From Desmodus rotundus (taxonomy: Eukaryota > Chordata > Mammalia > Chiroptera > Phyllostomidae), in the NCBI RefSeq assembly GCF_022682495.2, contig NC_071391.1, positions 14,855,680 through 14,919,679 of the forward strand: a DNA stretch of 64,000 nucleotides. The letters are read 5' to 3'. Of this stretch, positions 31,866-43,435 are shown piece by piece; position 1 is the first letter of the stretch; every line of letters starts with the position of its first letter. The notes under the pieces were generated by a model, which was not told the origin of the DNA, did no database searches, and saw nothing but the letters and a program-made list of their open reading frames with translations. The translations under genes and the position numbers were made by a program.

Positions 31866-32989
31866 TCAGGTGGTCACTGTGACCTTCACACTCCTCCAGC
31901 CCTCCAAGGCACCGGCATTCCCCAGGGGCCCCAGATGACCAGGATGACAGTCTAGGGCAGATGGGGGGGCTGGGGCTCCCCCGTGAGCTGCTTCCCCCGC
32001 CTCATTAAGGTGAGAAGGGCTCTGGTGAGATGGTGTGAGGGGCTGGTTCAAGGCAGGAGCCAAAGGAGGCTGTGGATTGACTTCAGAAAGAGACCCTCAA
32101 CTGTGTCTAGGGCCTGGAGGTCAAAGAGTGGACAGTCCCCTCTGATGCTGATGCTGACCCACTGCCCTGGCACAGGCCACCAGCCCCGGGCCACCCACCC
32201 TCGTTGGCCCTTAGGCCCCACCCACGAAGAGGAACCACACTTAAAGAGCTGCCAAGATCACAGCAGTGGCTTCACAGTGTCCTGGGGCCCTTCCCAGCCT
32301 GCAGCACGCTGCTGCCAGACGTCTTAAGAAGCCACAGTTAAGCCACTACAGGGGCCCCTCGGCTGCCTGGCGGCAGGGTGGCCACTTCTGCCAGATGACA
32401 GGCGCAGGGACTTCCCAGAAGCCCCATTCACGCAGACTCTTCCTCTGTCATCCCTGGCAGCCCCACTGCTATCCCTTTCCCCCAGCGTCTGCCCATGCGT
32501 CTGCCCCACCCCCAGGAAATGCTGTCCGTCTGTCTCTGGCTCGGGCCTGGCTCCACTTCCAGAAGACAGTTCTTTGTTCTCTCCTGTCTGCCCAGAATCT
32601 GAGACGCTCTGTATATTAGGGGCTTAAACAACATTTTCTTAATCATATTACAGAGGACTGACATTGTACCAACTATTAACTAACTGCCTGTGGGCGACGT
32701 TCTTTTACTCTCTACACTCAGGTGATTTCTATGTTGTTTTTCCTACAAAGAGCATGTGTCACTGAGGCAGCTGAAGCCACTGTGAAAGGACCATTTCAGC
32801 CCCACGCTCGGAAGCTGCCAGGTCTTCTCAGGTGCCACACCCTGGACCTGCAATACCTCTTCTCCCTTTGTCTGCCTGAAGAACCTCTTTTCACCCTTCA
32901 CAGCCTGGCCCGACGCCTCCTCAGCCACGACGCCTTCCCTGATTTCTCCAGCCTAGGCAGTGGCCCCTTCTCTTTAGTTCCAATGCCCT

Positions 32990-33095
32990 CATAGTGGAGA
33001 TGGGCAGACAGGGCCCAGAGAGGGGCAGGGCCTCCCCAGGCTGCACAGCAGGGTCACCAGTGGTGACGTCTGCACTAGAACCCAGAAGGAGTCCT
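32990..33095 (-). repeat. MIR SINE, degenerate
   Basis: GAGATGGGCAGACAGGGCCC, AGAGAGGGGCAGGGCC, CTGCACTAGAACCCAGAAGG. Confidence 0.55.
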
Positions 33096-33509
33096 TTTAC
33101 ACTGTGTGTGGGGGGGGAGGGGGAGTGGGGATTTGGCGCAGACACCCCCAACTTGACTCCAACGCCCCCTTCCTTCTCCGTAGCTGGAGCCTGCCCTGCT
33201 GCCAGCAGCTTTGACCTCCCTCTTTGTTTTCCCCTGGAGTGAGCCGGGGGCTCTTCTCCCAGCCTCCAGTGGTACAGATCACTGTGGCATGGGACAAGGA
33301 GCAGAGAATGGCCGGGTTGTTTCTCCACAAAGGGGTGTGGGGACAGAGGCACTGGGGCCTCCCCGCGGCCCTCTGGATCTCAAGGCTGTGTCTGAACGGC
33401 TGTGCCTCTGAGGGCCAGACAGGGCCTCCCTGCCCACCCAGGTCCTGCCCTGGGCCCCTCCCTGGCCGGTCAGTTGGAGGCCTGGGTCACACAGGGCCAC
33501 GTTGCCCCA

Positions 33510-33560
33510 GGGTCTCAATCTCAGCTTTGCCACTGAATAGCTGTTGTTTCACATATCTGA
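33510..33560 (+). repeat. MIR SINE fragment
   Basis: TCTCAGCTTTGCCACTGAAT then AGCTGTTGTTTCACATATCT. Confidence 0.5.
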
Positions 33561-33574
33561 GCCTTGTCTTTCAT

Positions 33575-33790
33575 GAAACAACCTACCATTTATTAGGCAC
33601 AACTAGGAGCCAGGGCACTGAGTGGGTGCTTTATGTACGCCACGGCTCACCTTCGCAACACGCATGGGGCAGCTATCCTCACTCCCATTTCGCAGGTGAA
33701 AAATCGAGGCTCACAGGAAATGAAACCACTTCCCCAAGGTCAAGAGCTAGAAGCTACTGAGCTGGGACTTGAAGCTGGATCTATTTGAGG
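33575..33790 (-). repeat. MIR SINE
   Basis: CCATTTATTAGGCACAACTA, CTCCCATTTCGCAGGTGAAA, CGAGGCTCACAGGAAATGAA, GCTGGGACTTGAAGCTGG. Confidence 0.8.
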
Positions 33791-34049
33791 GCATAAGCCT
33801 GACTCCCAAGACAACTATACAGATTGGACGAGCTCATGGCCCAGGCCGAGCGCTCCACCAGTAATAACACACTGAATGTTACAGCTTCTTGTTCTCATTT
33901 GTATAATGGGAGTCAGCGCTGTTGTGAAATGAGCTGGGGAGCTAGCCTGGCTGAGGGCCAGGGGGCGTGGAGGGGAGAAGAGACTTCCGAAGGGACCAGG
34001 CAGGAGTTGGCAGACCCCCTGGCTGCTCCTACCCCACAGCCCCAAGGCC

Positions 34050-34190
34050 TAGACTTGCTCCTATCCAGAGAGTATTATTGCAGAGTAAATATTATTTTAC
34101 CCTCCAGACCAAGATTATTTTTCCCACTGAAAAGCCCATAGCCAGAGAAAGTTAAGCGCTTCGCTACTTTCCTAATTGCAGGCCTGGAGC
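34050..34190. promoter_or_regulatory. Candidate conserved element
   Basis: GAGTATTATTGC, GTAAATATTATTTTACC (near-palindromic), AAGATTATTTTTCCC and CTTTCCTAATTGCAGG with no repeat landmark. Confidence 0.32.
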
Positions 34191-34889
34191 TCTGCTTGGG
34201 GGCGTGAGCATCAGAGAGGTTGGCTCTGGGCTGGCGGTCTGGCTTTCCAGCCCCATGCAGTGCTGGGAGCCCCACAAGGGCACAGGAAGGCTGGGGCACA
34301 GGGGCTGGTTCCAGGGGTCCTGGCTCTGCTCAGGGCCTGCCACCCCTGCCCCGGGACAAATCTAGCTGCAGTGGGGGTGGCAAAATGGGTCCTGCCCCCC
34401 TATTTCATGCTGAGCCCCACATGGCTGGAAAAGCAGAATGGGTCAGTGGCTGCTGGGCCCCTCCTCCTTTCCCAGTTCCCAGGTTGGCTTCCCTCCTGCC
34501 TCTTCCTTTAACGTGTGGGCAGAATGGTTCTTGTTCAGACTGGAGGCCCCAACACTCCCCACCTCCCATTCCCCAGTTTCTCTCAAAAAAGGCCCACCAG
34601 AGGGGAGGGTCCAGTCCCAGCAGGTTCCGTGCTGTTGAGGGGTGGGGCCCCTCCAATGGTCCAGGGGGCCATCCTGGGTCAGACCCAGCCCCTGCCTGCC
34701 CTCCGTCTCATATCCTCTCCACCCAGCTGCCAACTGGGAAGTGCCAGGTGGGCCGGACTGGCACTCGAAGAGCAAGCGATGTACCCGCAGCCGGGTGGCA
34801 AGCATCCAACTAATTCTCCAGCTGGTTCCCACCTCACCATTTTACTCTTTCTCCCCTGGAAATTTCTAGAAGGATACTTGTGAAGAGAG

Positions 34890-35075
34890 GTGATTAGTGC
34901 CCAAGCTTTGCAGTCAAGGCAAACTAGCTCTGTTCTAGTCCTGTGACCTGGGACAACTTAACTGCCTTCCCTGTGCCTCAGTTTGCTTGTCTGTAAAATG
35001 GGATCACCAGAGTAGTCTCTCACAGTGTGGTAGGGACGGCTGAGGTCATAAACGTAAAACTCTAAGCACAGCGCC
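34890..35075 (+). repeat. MIR SINE
   Basis: CTGTGACCTGGGACAACTTA, GTGCCTCAGTTTGCTTGTCT, GTAAAATGGGATCACC, CTCTAAGCACAGCGCCGG. Confidence 0.9.
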
Positions 35076-35274
35076 GGACCAAGCTAGCCAAGCTATCGCA
35101 TTGGTTCTTCCCAGGGTAGAAAGGAAGGTTTCACTCCAAGATAAAGGCAAAGATCGCTGACGTTTATGGGGCCTGATGGGTCCCATCTCATGAGGACCAC
35201 CCTCTTCCTCATGCCGGTGTATCTGGCTGCCGTACCTGGCTGCCATCCCTGGTTAAGGGTGTGGGAGCTGGGGG

Positions 35275-35425
35275 TGGAACTAACATTCGCTGAGAAACCA
35301 CCGTGTGTTCTCCACGGTGCTAGACCCGTCCTCCCTACAGATGAGGAGGCTGAGGCTCCGTGGTATGGAGTTTGCCCAGGAACACACAGCTCCCATGTAG
35401 AGTGGGAATGTGTTCTCAGGCTTTC
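35275..35425 (-). repeat. MIR SINE
   Basis: CTACAGATGAGGAGGCTGAG, GTTTGCCCAGGAACACACAG, CACGGTGCTAGACCCG. Confidence 0.8.
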
Positions 35426-36379
35426 CACACAGGGCTCTCCCCCATCCCACTGAGCACCTCAACCCCCCACCACCCTGCCGTGAAACGGGTGGTGGTGTCG
35501 TCCCCATTCCGAAAGTTCAGGACCCAAGGTCCAGACGAGTCTCTCAGTTGGCCTGGAGCAGTGGGGCTGGCATGAACCCCGTGATGCCACAGGGAAGGCC
35601 CCACCCATGTGAGCCCCTGGAGGTCTGTGAGGGAGGCATGCCTGCCCCCTCGTGGACAGCAGCAGCCCCAGCCCAAGCGCGGCACCTGCTCCAAAGGCCC
35701 TGCGGAATTGTGCTTCGTATCCAGGCAACAGGCACAGTGTCAGGCCTCTTCAAGTCACAGGCCTGCAAGTCAGGACAGCTTTCCCGCAGACCTCCCTGCA
35801 GTGGTTAATTTTCTGCCTTCCAGAAGGAAATAAATCCTAAGGAGTCCAGAGTCCTCAGTTCCCCGGACCCCGGAGGGAGGAGGCTTCCAGCCGTATCTCC
35901 TTGGACTTCCCTACTGCATAAGCCTTGTACGCACACCTCCCGGCACAGTCTCTCTTCCGTGCGGCTTCCTTTTCCCCGTCAAGGGGTTTGTCCACCATGA
36001 ATTAGCATGGTCCTCTTTCTGCAGCCATAAAAAGCAGGACCCTGGGGCTCTGGAGCTGCCCTACAGTCCCTGGGGCTGCACAGAACCGCTAGGGTCCACA
36101 AGGTCCAGGTTGAACCCTCAGGAGCTGCTGCAGTCCTCCTGGGGGAGTCCAGACCCCTGCGCTGTCATAGTGTACAAGGCATGGGACCCTTGGGGACTGG
36201 AAAAAATTCCGGGCCACCATGAAGTACCCTGAACCAACCCAGAACTGCCAGTTGCCTTGGGTTCCAGGCTGCTCCCAGGGTCTCTAAGCAATGGAGAACC
36301 CCCGCTGTGATGCCAGAGCCGGCGGAATGCCTCAGAGTGAGACTTTCTGCCTAACAAACCCTCCTGTGTGGCTTCGGGT

Positions 36380-36500
36380 GACGCTTCAACCCCTCGGAGC
36401 TGACGTCTCCTCAGCTGTAAAATGATTACGTCGCAGAGGATGGAGCCAGAGATCAAATGACATCAGCGATCCTGGCACGTTGCATGTGGTCAGCACACGG
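36380..36500 (+). repeat. MIR SINE
   Basis: GCTTCAACCCCTCGGAGCTG, TCTCCTCAGCTGTAAAATGA, AGATCAAATGACATCAGCGA. Confidence 0.6.
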
Positions 36501-36764
36501 GGATTTCCTTAGTCTCCTGGGGACGGGGAGCTGCGCGGCACTGCGTGTATTAAAGTGGATGTCAGAGGGTCCTGGTGCGCGATAGGGTACAAGCCTGCAC
36601 TTCACTGCTTGCACTGAAGTAAAGACTGCACTCAGGGTCTCCGCGAGTTTTTCCAGCTCTAAGAAAGCTCCTGACGGCTGCGGCTGGCGGTGGGAGGACG
36701 GGCATACCACTGAGTGAAGTCGTCCGGCCCCCACCAGGGTGGAAAAAACGGGAGTCCACACACA

Positions 36765-37035
36765 TGCATCCATTCACATGAAACATCCAGAAAAGGCAAA
36801 ATCTATAGAGACAGAGAGGAGATTGGTGGTTGCCTAAGGCCGGGGGTGGGAACAGGGACTGATGACAAATAGGTACCAGATTTCTTTTGGGGGTCATGGA
36901 AATATTCTAAAAGTGGGTTGTAGGGGTGGTTGCACGACTGTAAATTTACCACACATCATTGAAGCAAACCCTTAAAACAAGCAAATTTTATGGTGCATAA
37001 ATTCTCCCTCCTTAAAGCTGTTTAAAAAGAAAAAA
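36765..37035 (+). mobile_element. L1M 3' UTR fragment
   Basis: CAGAAAAGGCAAAATCTATA, GATTGGTGGTTGCCTAAGGC, TTTTGGGGGTCATGGAAATA, CTGTAAATTTACCACACATC and an A-rich end mark the sense L1 3' end. It carries no coding potential. Confidence 0.85.
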
Positions 37036-37290
37036 AGAACATCACCAGAAAAGCACAATCGCCAACGAAGTAGGAGTCCAGAGGGGCCAAGCCCATGGTT
37101 GAGAGTGACGGCCACACCCCGTGGTGGCAGTGGCAGGCTGCCCTGCGGTCACCGCCAGCCTCCACAACTCCGTCTCCACCTGGGGTTTCACACGGCACTT
37201 CCTTGTTATTTCTCGCCCCATAAGATGGGAGGAAGGGGGGCAAACCCACCAGCTGACCTCTTTAAAAACCTGATGCAAAGCCTGGGTGGT

Positions 37291-37347
37291 GTGAGGAGGT
37301 GGGGTTCTGGGAGATGTGAGGAGGTGGGGTTCTGCAGCAGCGTGAGG
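37291..37347. repeat. 25-26-bp tandem repeat, about 2.3 copies
   Basis: GTGAGGAGGTGGGGTTCTG occurs at 37291 and again at about 37316, followed by a partial GTGAGGAG at about 37342. Confidence 0.85.
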
Positions 37348-37549
37348 AGCCCGGGGATAGTGCAGCATGAGGGAGGAGGCCTGCAGGAAGCTGGGTCTCC
37401 CGGAAGCCTCCGGAGAGCAGGGCTGGGTGGCGGCTCAGGGCATCTTGTGGTATGGGGTCGGGGGGTGAGGACAAAAGGCAAGGACCTGGTCTGGCTTTGT
37501 CTCCGTGGCACTGGTGGGTCCGCTTGAGGGGTGAGACAAGGAAACCAGT

Positions 37550-37840
37550 CTCGTACTTAGCAGCTACTGTGTGCCAGGGAGGGATGGGCATTTATCCTGG
37601 TGATATGACTGGCGTGGCACCTGGAGATCAGCAGAGAAGACTTGTCTGGGCCCCGGAGTGATGCACTGGGGAGGTTTAAACTGCTCACTGTTGTAAAGAT
37701 GTCTGACTTAAACCTCTCCACAGTGAAAGGCAGGTACTTATGAAACCCATTTTAGACAAAAGGAGACCAGAGCTCTGGAAGGTAAGTCACTTGCCTGAGG
37801 CCACATAGTAGGTGGCAGGGATAAGAAACAAGCCCAGGGC
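37550..37840 (-). repeat. MIR SINE copies
   Basis: The CTACTGTGTGCCAGG block at the left and AAACCCATTTTAGACAAAAG with CACTTGCCTGAGGCCACATA at the right suggest one or two antisense copies. Confidence 0.65.
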
Positions 37841-39134
37841 CTGTGCAAAGCAGGAGAATAACTTTCAGAGCAGTCTGAACGTTGCTCTCAGTTGGTTGTG
37901 AGCTCCTTGTCACAAGAGGTATATAAGCAGAGGCTCAATGAGGACTTCTCAAGGAGTGAAAACAGATGACTTTGAAACCCCTCCCAGTCCAGTTAGTCTA
38001 TGAGGCCACACATCCTTGCTGATTATTTTCCGTGGGAGTTAAATCTACACTCAGAGTAAAGCAGAAGGCCTGAGCTCTCCTGAGGGAGGGGACCTAGTGG
38101 GCAGGGCCTAGCTGCCACCTCCTCAGTGGGAACCGCAGCTGCTCTGAGCCCACCGCAAATCAATGCCGACTGCTGCTTGGGGCTAACGTGATACTTGAGT
38201 GAACATGGGCTAGGCCAGGGCTGGCATCACAGGGCTCCAAGCAAGTCCACTTTAGCCCAAACTAGCCCCGGGAGTGGGTGCAGAAGAAACAGGAGCTGCC
38301 AACCCAAAGCAGCTGCCCAGCCAGTCAAATGGGGACCAGCCTGGCCCTCTAGCCAGTGGCCTGTTTCATAATCTGCCCCACCCTCCACCCTAAGGGAGTG
38401 CCCTACCCTCCCTTTCCCCAATGCTGGCCTCTCCAAGGGCTCAGCATCCTGGCTGTGGTTTGCAATCTCCCTCCTCTCAGCCCTGGACTTACCACAGGAT
38501 GAGTTCATAGGAGGCCCCTTCCCAAACAAGAGCCCCAGTCCTGGGAGAGGCCCCGGCTGTATTTCATGTGCCTGCCTGGCCCTGGGAAGGCAGCGAGGGA
38601 AGCTGGGCCTCTGACGAGGGGGCTGGACTGGTCTGGGCTAGGGGCTGCCTCAGCTACCTCCTCTCCACGGGGCTCCCCTCCTGACCCACACGGTCATCCA
38701 CCTGGGTCCCTCCTGCATCCTCCCAAATTCCACCTAACCGCACCCTCAGAGGGGTCCAGATTTGCTCTCGCATTTCTTGGTGCCTCCACTCCAGGTCAAG
38801 AGCCCAGCCGTGCACATGGTAGCTAGGTCTCCTCCACCCCAGGGACAATACATGGAGACTTGGGGCGGAAGGTGTGAACACAGACACCAGTTATGAAGCA
38901 GGGTGCAGCCAAGAGGAGGGCCCCAAGAAGGGATTTGTAATGGGGTCCAGGACTCAGGGTGTCCAGGAAATATTAGAAAAATGTATGTAGGATGTCTTCA
39001 CCCCCACAGGCCTGAGCCAAGGGGGATGGGACACATGGAACAGGGCCATTCAGAGTTGTTTTGGGTAGCAAGAGCTTTGCAGCTAACCCCTGGCACAGTC
39101 ATTTAACATATCTATAACCTTTAACTGGTTTCAT

Positions 39135-40075
39135 GGATGTGTTAAGTAGCTGTGGCCATGCTTTGAGCCAGGGGGATGGGACCAAATTCCACCCAGGATG
39201 GGACTGGGAAGTAACTCCCCCTGGTTACAGGGCCTGTGTGAGAGCGTGGAGATGATTGGCTCCATGCCATGGGGCCACACCTGCCCAGACTTACTATGGC
39301 AGCCCAGTAAAGCTGGAAGAATACAGGGATGCTGGCAGGTGTAGCTGACTGTAGGAGGAGTCGGAAATGGGGCTGCAAAGGAAGATGGGCACTGGGATTT
39401 AAACCTAGGCCCGGCAGCCATAGAAAGAAGAGAGACCACACGGCTTCAAAGTAGTGGGGAGGACCACAAGGTTTTAGGAAAGAAGAGAGACCACACGGCT
39501 TCAAAGTAGTGGGGAGGACCACAAGGTTTTAGGAGAGAAGAAGAGACCACGTGGCTCTGAAGTAAATGGGAGAACCACGAGGCTCTGAAGCAAGTAGATA
39601 GATAGAGGTCCATGTGGTTCTGAAGTGGGGAAAAGAGACCCCGCGATTCTGAGGGAAAGGAAGAGGACCACGAGGTTTTGGAGTGCTTCTTCTTGCCACG
39701 CGGCTTAGGCAGCAGGAGAGACTTTGCAGCCATAGAGAAAGGGGAGAGAGGACTCTTGCTGGTGGGCCATGAGAAGGTGCCACACGGCTTTGGATTAACT
39801 GGAGATTGCAGCAGCCACACAGCGGATGGTGCCGGGAGCCTGAATCACGGACTTCTACATCTTTTCCTGAGACACGGTACCCCGGACTGGGCACAGGGAG
39901 AGGGAAGGACTGTGCATCTGTGGGTATTCTAGAGGACTTTAGTATCTCATTGAAGACATTAGGCCATTACTCTAAGTCTGTGTAACTTTTAAATAAACAA
40001 TTCCTTTCCTTTTCACCAGTCTCTGGCATTGAGAGACGTCCTTCCTCTGGGGGCGGGCATTGCGAACCTAGCAGG
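39135..40075 (+). mobile_element. LTR-like repeat with internal 28-bp array
   Basis: The stretch can be bounded as TGTTAAG...(39139) to ...AACCTAGCA (about 40073), the TG...CA pattern of a retroviral LTR. AATAAA at 39992-39997 is followed by a T/C-rich run. The upstream half carries a tandem array (listed separately), as seen in some U3 enhancer regions. No gag, pol or env-like frame adjoins it, so it would be a solo LTR. No target duplication was found and the limits are uncertain. A non-LTR composite repeat is also possible. Confidence 0.4.
39434..39710. repeat. Degenerate 28-bp tandem array, about 10 units
   Basis: The ACCAC-type core starts at about 39435, 39463, 39490, 39518, 39546, 39574, 39609, 39638, 39667 and 39695, a period of 27-29 nt with one 35-nt step caused by an extra TAGATAG. 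Units alternate between ACCACACGGCTTCAAAG-like and ACCACAAGGTTTTAGG-like. 39423-39477 and 39478-39532 are a 55-bp duplication of two units that is identical or nearly so. Confidence 0.85.
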
Positions 40076-40589
40076 TGGAGGCGTGGGGGAAGGAACCTCC
40101 AGAGACAGAAAGGCGGAATCCTTTCTGTAATAATTTATCGTGAAGGAACCACCCCTGCCCTTGCTCTGTAACAGTTATAGTTCAGGACAGTTACAGAATG
40201 CTTCCGAGGCACTGAGACAGAGGGACAGAGAGGGACAGAGATGGTCCCTTGGGTTCCAGTACTCAGTTGGCTCGGCTCCCCTGAGGAAATGCTCACTCCA
40301 TATCCTGGGGTGTCCCAGCTCCACCCTGCCTCCTTCTCCCCATCCATTGCAGGTTCAGCCCTGCCCTCCAGAAGACAGCCTGTCACCTGCTGCCATCCAG
40401 GAACCTCAAGCTCCACCCTCCCCACCATCTGCCCAGGGCACGGATCTTCCCACCTCATCCGTCTGCATAAACCCTTTCAAGGCTCCGAAGCACTTCTGGG
40501 GAGCAACCCGAACTCAGAGCACAGGAGGCCTATTGCTTCTCCCCTCCCTTCCTCATGCCCTCTTCTCCCGCCACCCCAGCAGCACAGGG

Positions 40590-40830
40590 TAGCTCCTGGG
40601 ATGCGCCTGCTCTTTCATGCCCCAGGGACTTTGCATGTGCTAATCCCACTGCTAGGAATCCACTCCCCTCCCCCAAGTCACATCTCAGTCATTCATGGCC
40701 CCCAGCACCTCCCCCTCCCCCAGCAGGGCCCCGGCACCCCTTCCATGTGCCACAGCATCACAGTCCAGTAGGCCTGCCACCTGCCTGTCGCCATCAGGGA
40801 TGCTACACTTGAGCCTGCATCAGCTTGCCC
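40590..40830 (+). repeat. L2-type fragment
   Basis: GCCCCAGGGACTTTGCATGT then GCTAATCCCACTGCTAGG is the L2 'ctttgcacttgctgttcc' block. Confidence 0.6.
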
Positions 40831-41434
40831 TGGAGAGCTTGGCAAAGCCCACACTGTCGGACCTCTACACAACCCTAGGGGGCAAGCCTCGCCCCAATGT
40901 GACTGGGATGGAATGTCCTTCAAATGGGCAGAGAGGGCTCAGCCACAGAGCAAGTCGGGTCTAGAGGAAGATAGGCAGACGGCACATTCTGCACTCTCGT
41001 GTTGGTAAAACTCAAACCTGCCCCAAGCCCATTAGCGCCGGCGATGCACTGGGCCCGGCGGTGTGCTAGGTAGGCCCTGGCCTCTTCCTGATGGGGAAGG
41101 AGTGTGGCGGCACAGGGTACAGGTGTGGAAGTGAGTGATGACCCCGCCAGGACCGTGGCAGCCTGGGCTGAACTGTGCCCTGGAGCTCTGACAGAAGAAG
41201 GGGCCCAGGCGTGGGGCCAGACACAGTTCTGCCAGCCTGTCCCTCCAGGCCTGGCCCGAATGTGGCACGCCTCACGCTCCTCCCCAGGACTCTAGGACAC
41301 AGGCTGCCCCTGGAGCCAATGGGACCGCCGAGACACCAGCCTCAGGACTTCTGGCCTGGATGGCAATTCAACATAACAGCTACCTGGTCCCTGTCCCCTC
41401 CTAAATGTGTACCTGTCTCCTTCCCTTAGGAATT

Positions 41435-41446
41435 AAAAAAAAAAAA
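41435..41446. repeat. Poly-A run
   Basis: Twelve A residues between AATT and GGAG. It is not attached to a recognisable retroposed copy. Confidence 0.9.
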
Positions 41447-41519
41447 GGAGAAAAGTTCCTGACTTGGGAATGTTGCTGGGGAAAGGGAAGGAGAGAGCTG
41501 GCCGTGGGGATAGGAGGCA

Positions 41520-41685
41520 GGAGGGTTGCATTTGCTTTTTAATTTAAATCCTTCTGGATCATTTGAATTTTTAAGGAGCATGTTTTACTTCTGTAATAAC
41601 AACTTTAAAAAATGATTTTTGTCTTAAAAATGCAAAGCAGCCTGCAAAAATATGTCTGGAAGAGAGAAGTTTATTCAACAAATAG
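41520..41685. promoter_or_regulatory. Candidate conserved element
   Basis: GCTTTTTAATTTAAATCC, TTGAATTTTTAAGG, TCTGTAATAACAAC and AAAAATGCAAAGCAGCC form an AT-rich non-repeat island. Confidence 0.3.
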
Positions 41686-41699
41686 CTTAAGGGGGTCAT

Positions 41700-41945
41700 T
41701 AAACACACCATCATCACCCTTTCCTGAGTGTTTACCACGTGCTGCTTGTTTTAACGCCATTATTTAATCCAACGCTCATCAGAGCCCTTACGAGTTGGCT
41801 GCTATTAGCGCTATCATTTTCTAGATGAGAAAATAGAATTTAAGAGAGACTCAATCACATGGCCAAGGTCACCCAGACTTGGAGCTGGGGTCTGAATTCT
41901 CACATCTGACGGCAGGATCTCACCCTTAGGTCAGGGCCCACTCCA
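41700..41945 (-). repeat. MIR SINE, nearly full length
   Basis: CCTGAGTGTTTACCACGTGC, CGCCATTATTTAATCCAACG, TTCTAGATGAGAAAATAGAA, CCAAGGTCACCCAGACTTGG. Confidence 0.88.
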
Positions 41946-42309
41946 CACTGCCTCCTGCAACTGAAATGAGGAAGGGACAAGCTCGAAGCCATTCGTTGTG
42001 CATCCGCTTCGTGACTTGAAAGCTACTGATGCTGCACAGGAGCCAAAATCAAATTGTCCCTGGAAAATACACCCAGAACCTAGTGTCTCCAACCGCCTTG
42101 GAAGCTTGGACCAAGGTTAGAAGCATGTGTTACAGTGAATCCACTGTAATCCAGCCATCTGTCCATCTGCTCACCAACCACTGATCAAAGCCCCCCAAGT
42201 GCCTGACTCCGGGCTGGACGCTGGCGAATACAGAGGGTGAGATGTTTGCAGCCACCAGGGAAGTACCAGGTGAGCCCAAGGCAGAGTGGACCCCTCAGCA
42301 CCTTCTAAT

Positions 42310-42485
42310 CTGCAGGTTTTGTGTCCTCCAGAAATATGCAAAACTCCCTGCAATTCAGGATCCAAACAGGCATTAAAGGAGGCGAGAATGAAACATAGCC
42401 CTATAATCCATGCCCAGTGGCAAGCCATCCTTCCTCTCCAAAATGCCTTAGTTTGCATAATGCTGAACCAGGAAATTCCACCCAT
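42310..42485. promoter_or_regulatory. Candidate conserved element
   Basis: AATATGCAAAACTCC, CAGGCATTAAAGGAGG, CCTATAATCCATGCC and AGTTTGCATAATGCTG include octamer-like and bicoid-like cores with no repeat landmark. Confidence 0.32.
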
Positions 42486-42921
42486 CTCTTCAGACTGTCC
42501 AGGTACAAGGCCAGACCAGTTCATTGTGGTGGATTCTCTGGCATTTCACAGGAATCTTAGCCCCAAGATGGGAAGAGATGGGTTATGCAAAGCTCCAGAA
42601 GCCATCAGAGTCAGGGGAGGGACTTCTCCCCAGGGCTCCAGACTGCAGACCTGAGCACACCGGGTGCTTGGCTTGAGATGCTGTGGCCAGTGGTGGTGGT
42701 GGGCCAGCTGGAGGGCAGAAGGTGCCTCAAAGTGCTGCCTGAGCTGCTGAGAGTAGGTGGCTTGGGTGCCCCTCACCCCAAACAGGCTCTCATGTGCCTC
42801 CAGCAGGGCCAGGCACAAAGCTAGTGCTGAATACATACCTGAAGAATGAAGGAATAAATGTGATTTTGAGGTAGGCAGCTCTACCCACATTTGGAGATGG
42901 GAGGGGCATGACTCTCTAGCC

Positions 42922-43115
42922 CAGGGGTGTCAAACTCATTTCCACCAGGGACCTCATCAGCCTCGCTGACCATGCCTTCAAAGGGCTGAATGTGATTTCA
43001 ACTCCTTAACAGTTAAGGAGGAGTTACATTTATACAGTCCTAAAATTATTTTGGCCCTTTGAAGGCAACCACGAGGCTGATGGGGTGCCCAGTGAAAATG
43101 AGTTTGACACCCCTG
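42922..43115. mobile_element. hAT-type foldback MITE (194 bp), fairly young
   Basis: Left end CAGGGGTGTCAAACTCATT; right end, reverse-complemented, starts with the same 19 nt. The inverted repeats stay similar for about 65-70 nt through the ATCAGCCTCG and GCCTTCAAAGGGC blocks. The 8-nt flanks CTCTAGCC (42914-42921) and AGCTAGCC (43116-43123) agree at 6 of 8, as expected for a hAT target duplication. No coding capacity. Confidence 0.88.
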
Positions 43116-43224
43116 AGCTAGCCCCATCACCACGTTTTCGCGGACGTGGACTCATACTGCCCTACAGGTGCACGCACCCATGACTCTGAGGGCTCCTCCC
43201 ACAGAGTTACAGAGTTGAAAATAA

Positions 43225-43435
43225 AACACGGCACCATTAGCATCAGCATCATCACAAAGTACCGACCTTCTGGCAGACACGCTATTAAGCACTGTATCTC
43301 ATTTAATCTTACTACTCACACCAGGCCCGTGAGGCACGTAGTATCGCCACCCCCAATTTATAGAGGAGAACACGGAGGCTCAAAGACCCAAGGTCGTGCT
43401 ACCATCAGAGCTGGGATCCAAGCCCAGGGCTGACT
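43225..43435 (-). repeat. MIR SINE
   Basis: GCTATTAAGCACTGTATCTC, ATTTAATCTTACTACTCACA, TTTATAGAGGAGAACACGGA, GAGCTGGGATCCAAGCCCAG. Confidence 0.88.

Noticed and set aside
34220..34813. Plus-strand open frame of 197 residues
   Set aside because: Pro/Gly/Ser-rich composition, overlapped by open frames in several other phases, typical of GC-rich non-coding DNA.
37100..37460. Possible CpG island or promoter
   Set aside because: GC-rich, but CpG sites are sparse and the G-rich content is due to the 25-26-bp repeat. No core promoter is seen.
39434..39710. CRISPR-like regular spacing of repeats
   Set aside because: The units abut with no unique spacers, they are degenerate, and the DNA is a mammalian nuclear genome.
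39142..39894. Minus-strand frames with repeating Lys-Pro-Cys-Gly-like blocks
   Set aside because: The protein repeat simply mirrors the 28-bp DNA array in the LTR-like element. The units are not a multiple of three and the frame shifts between them.
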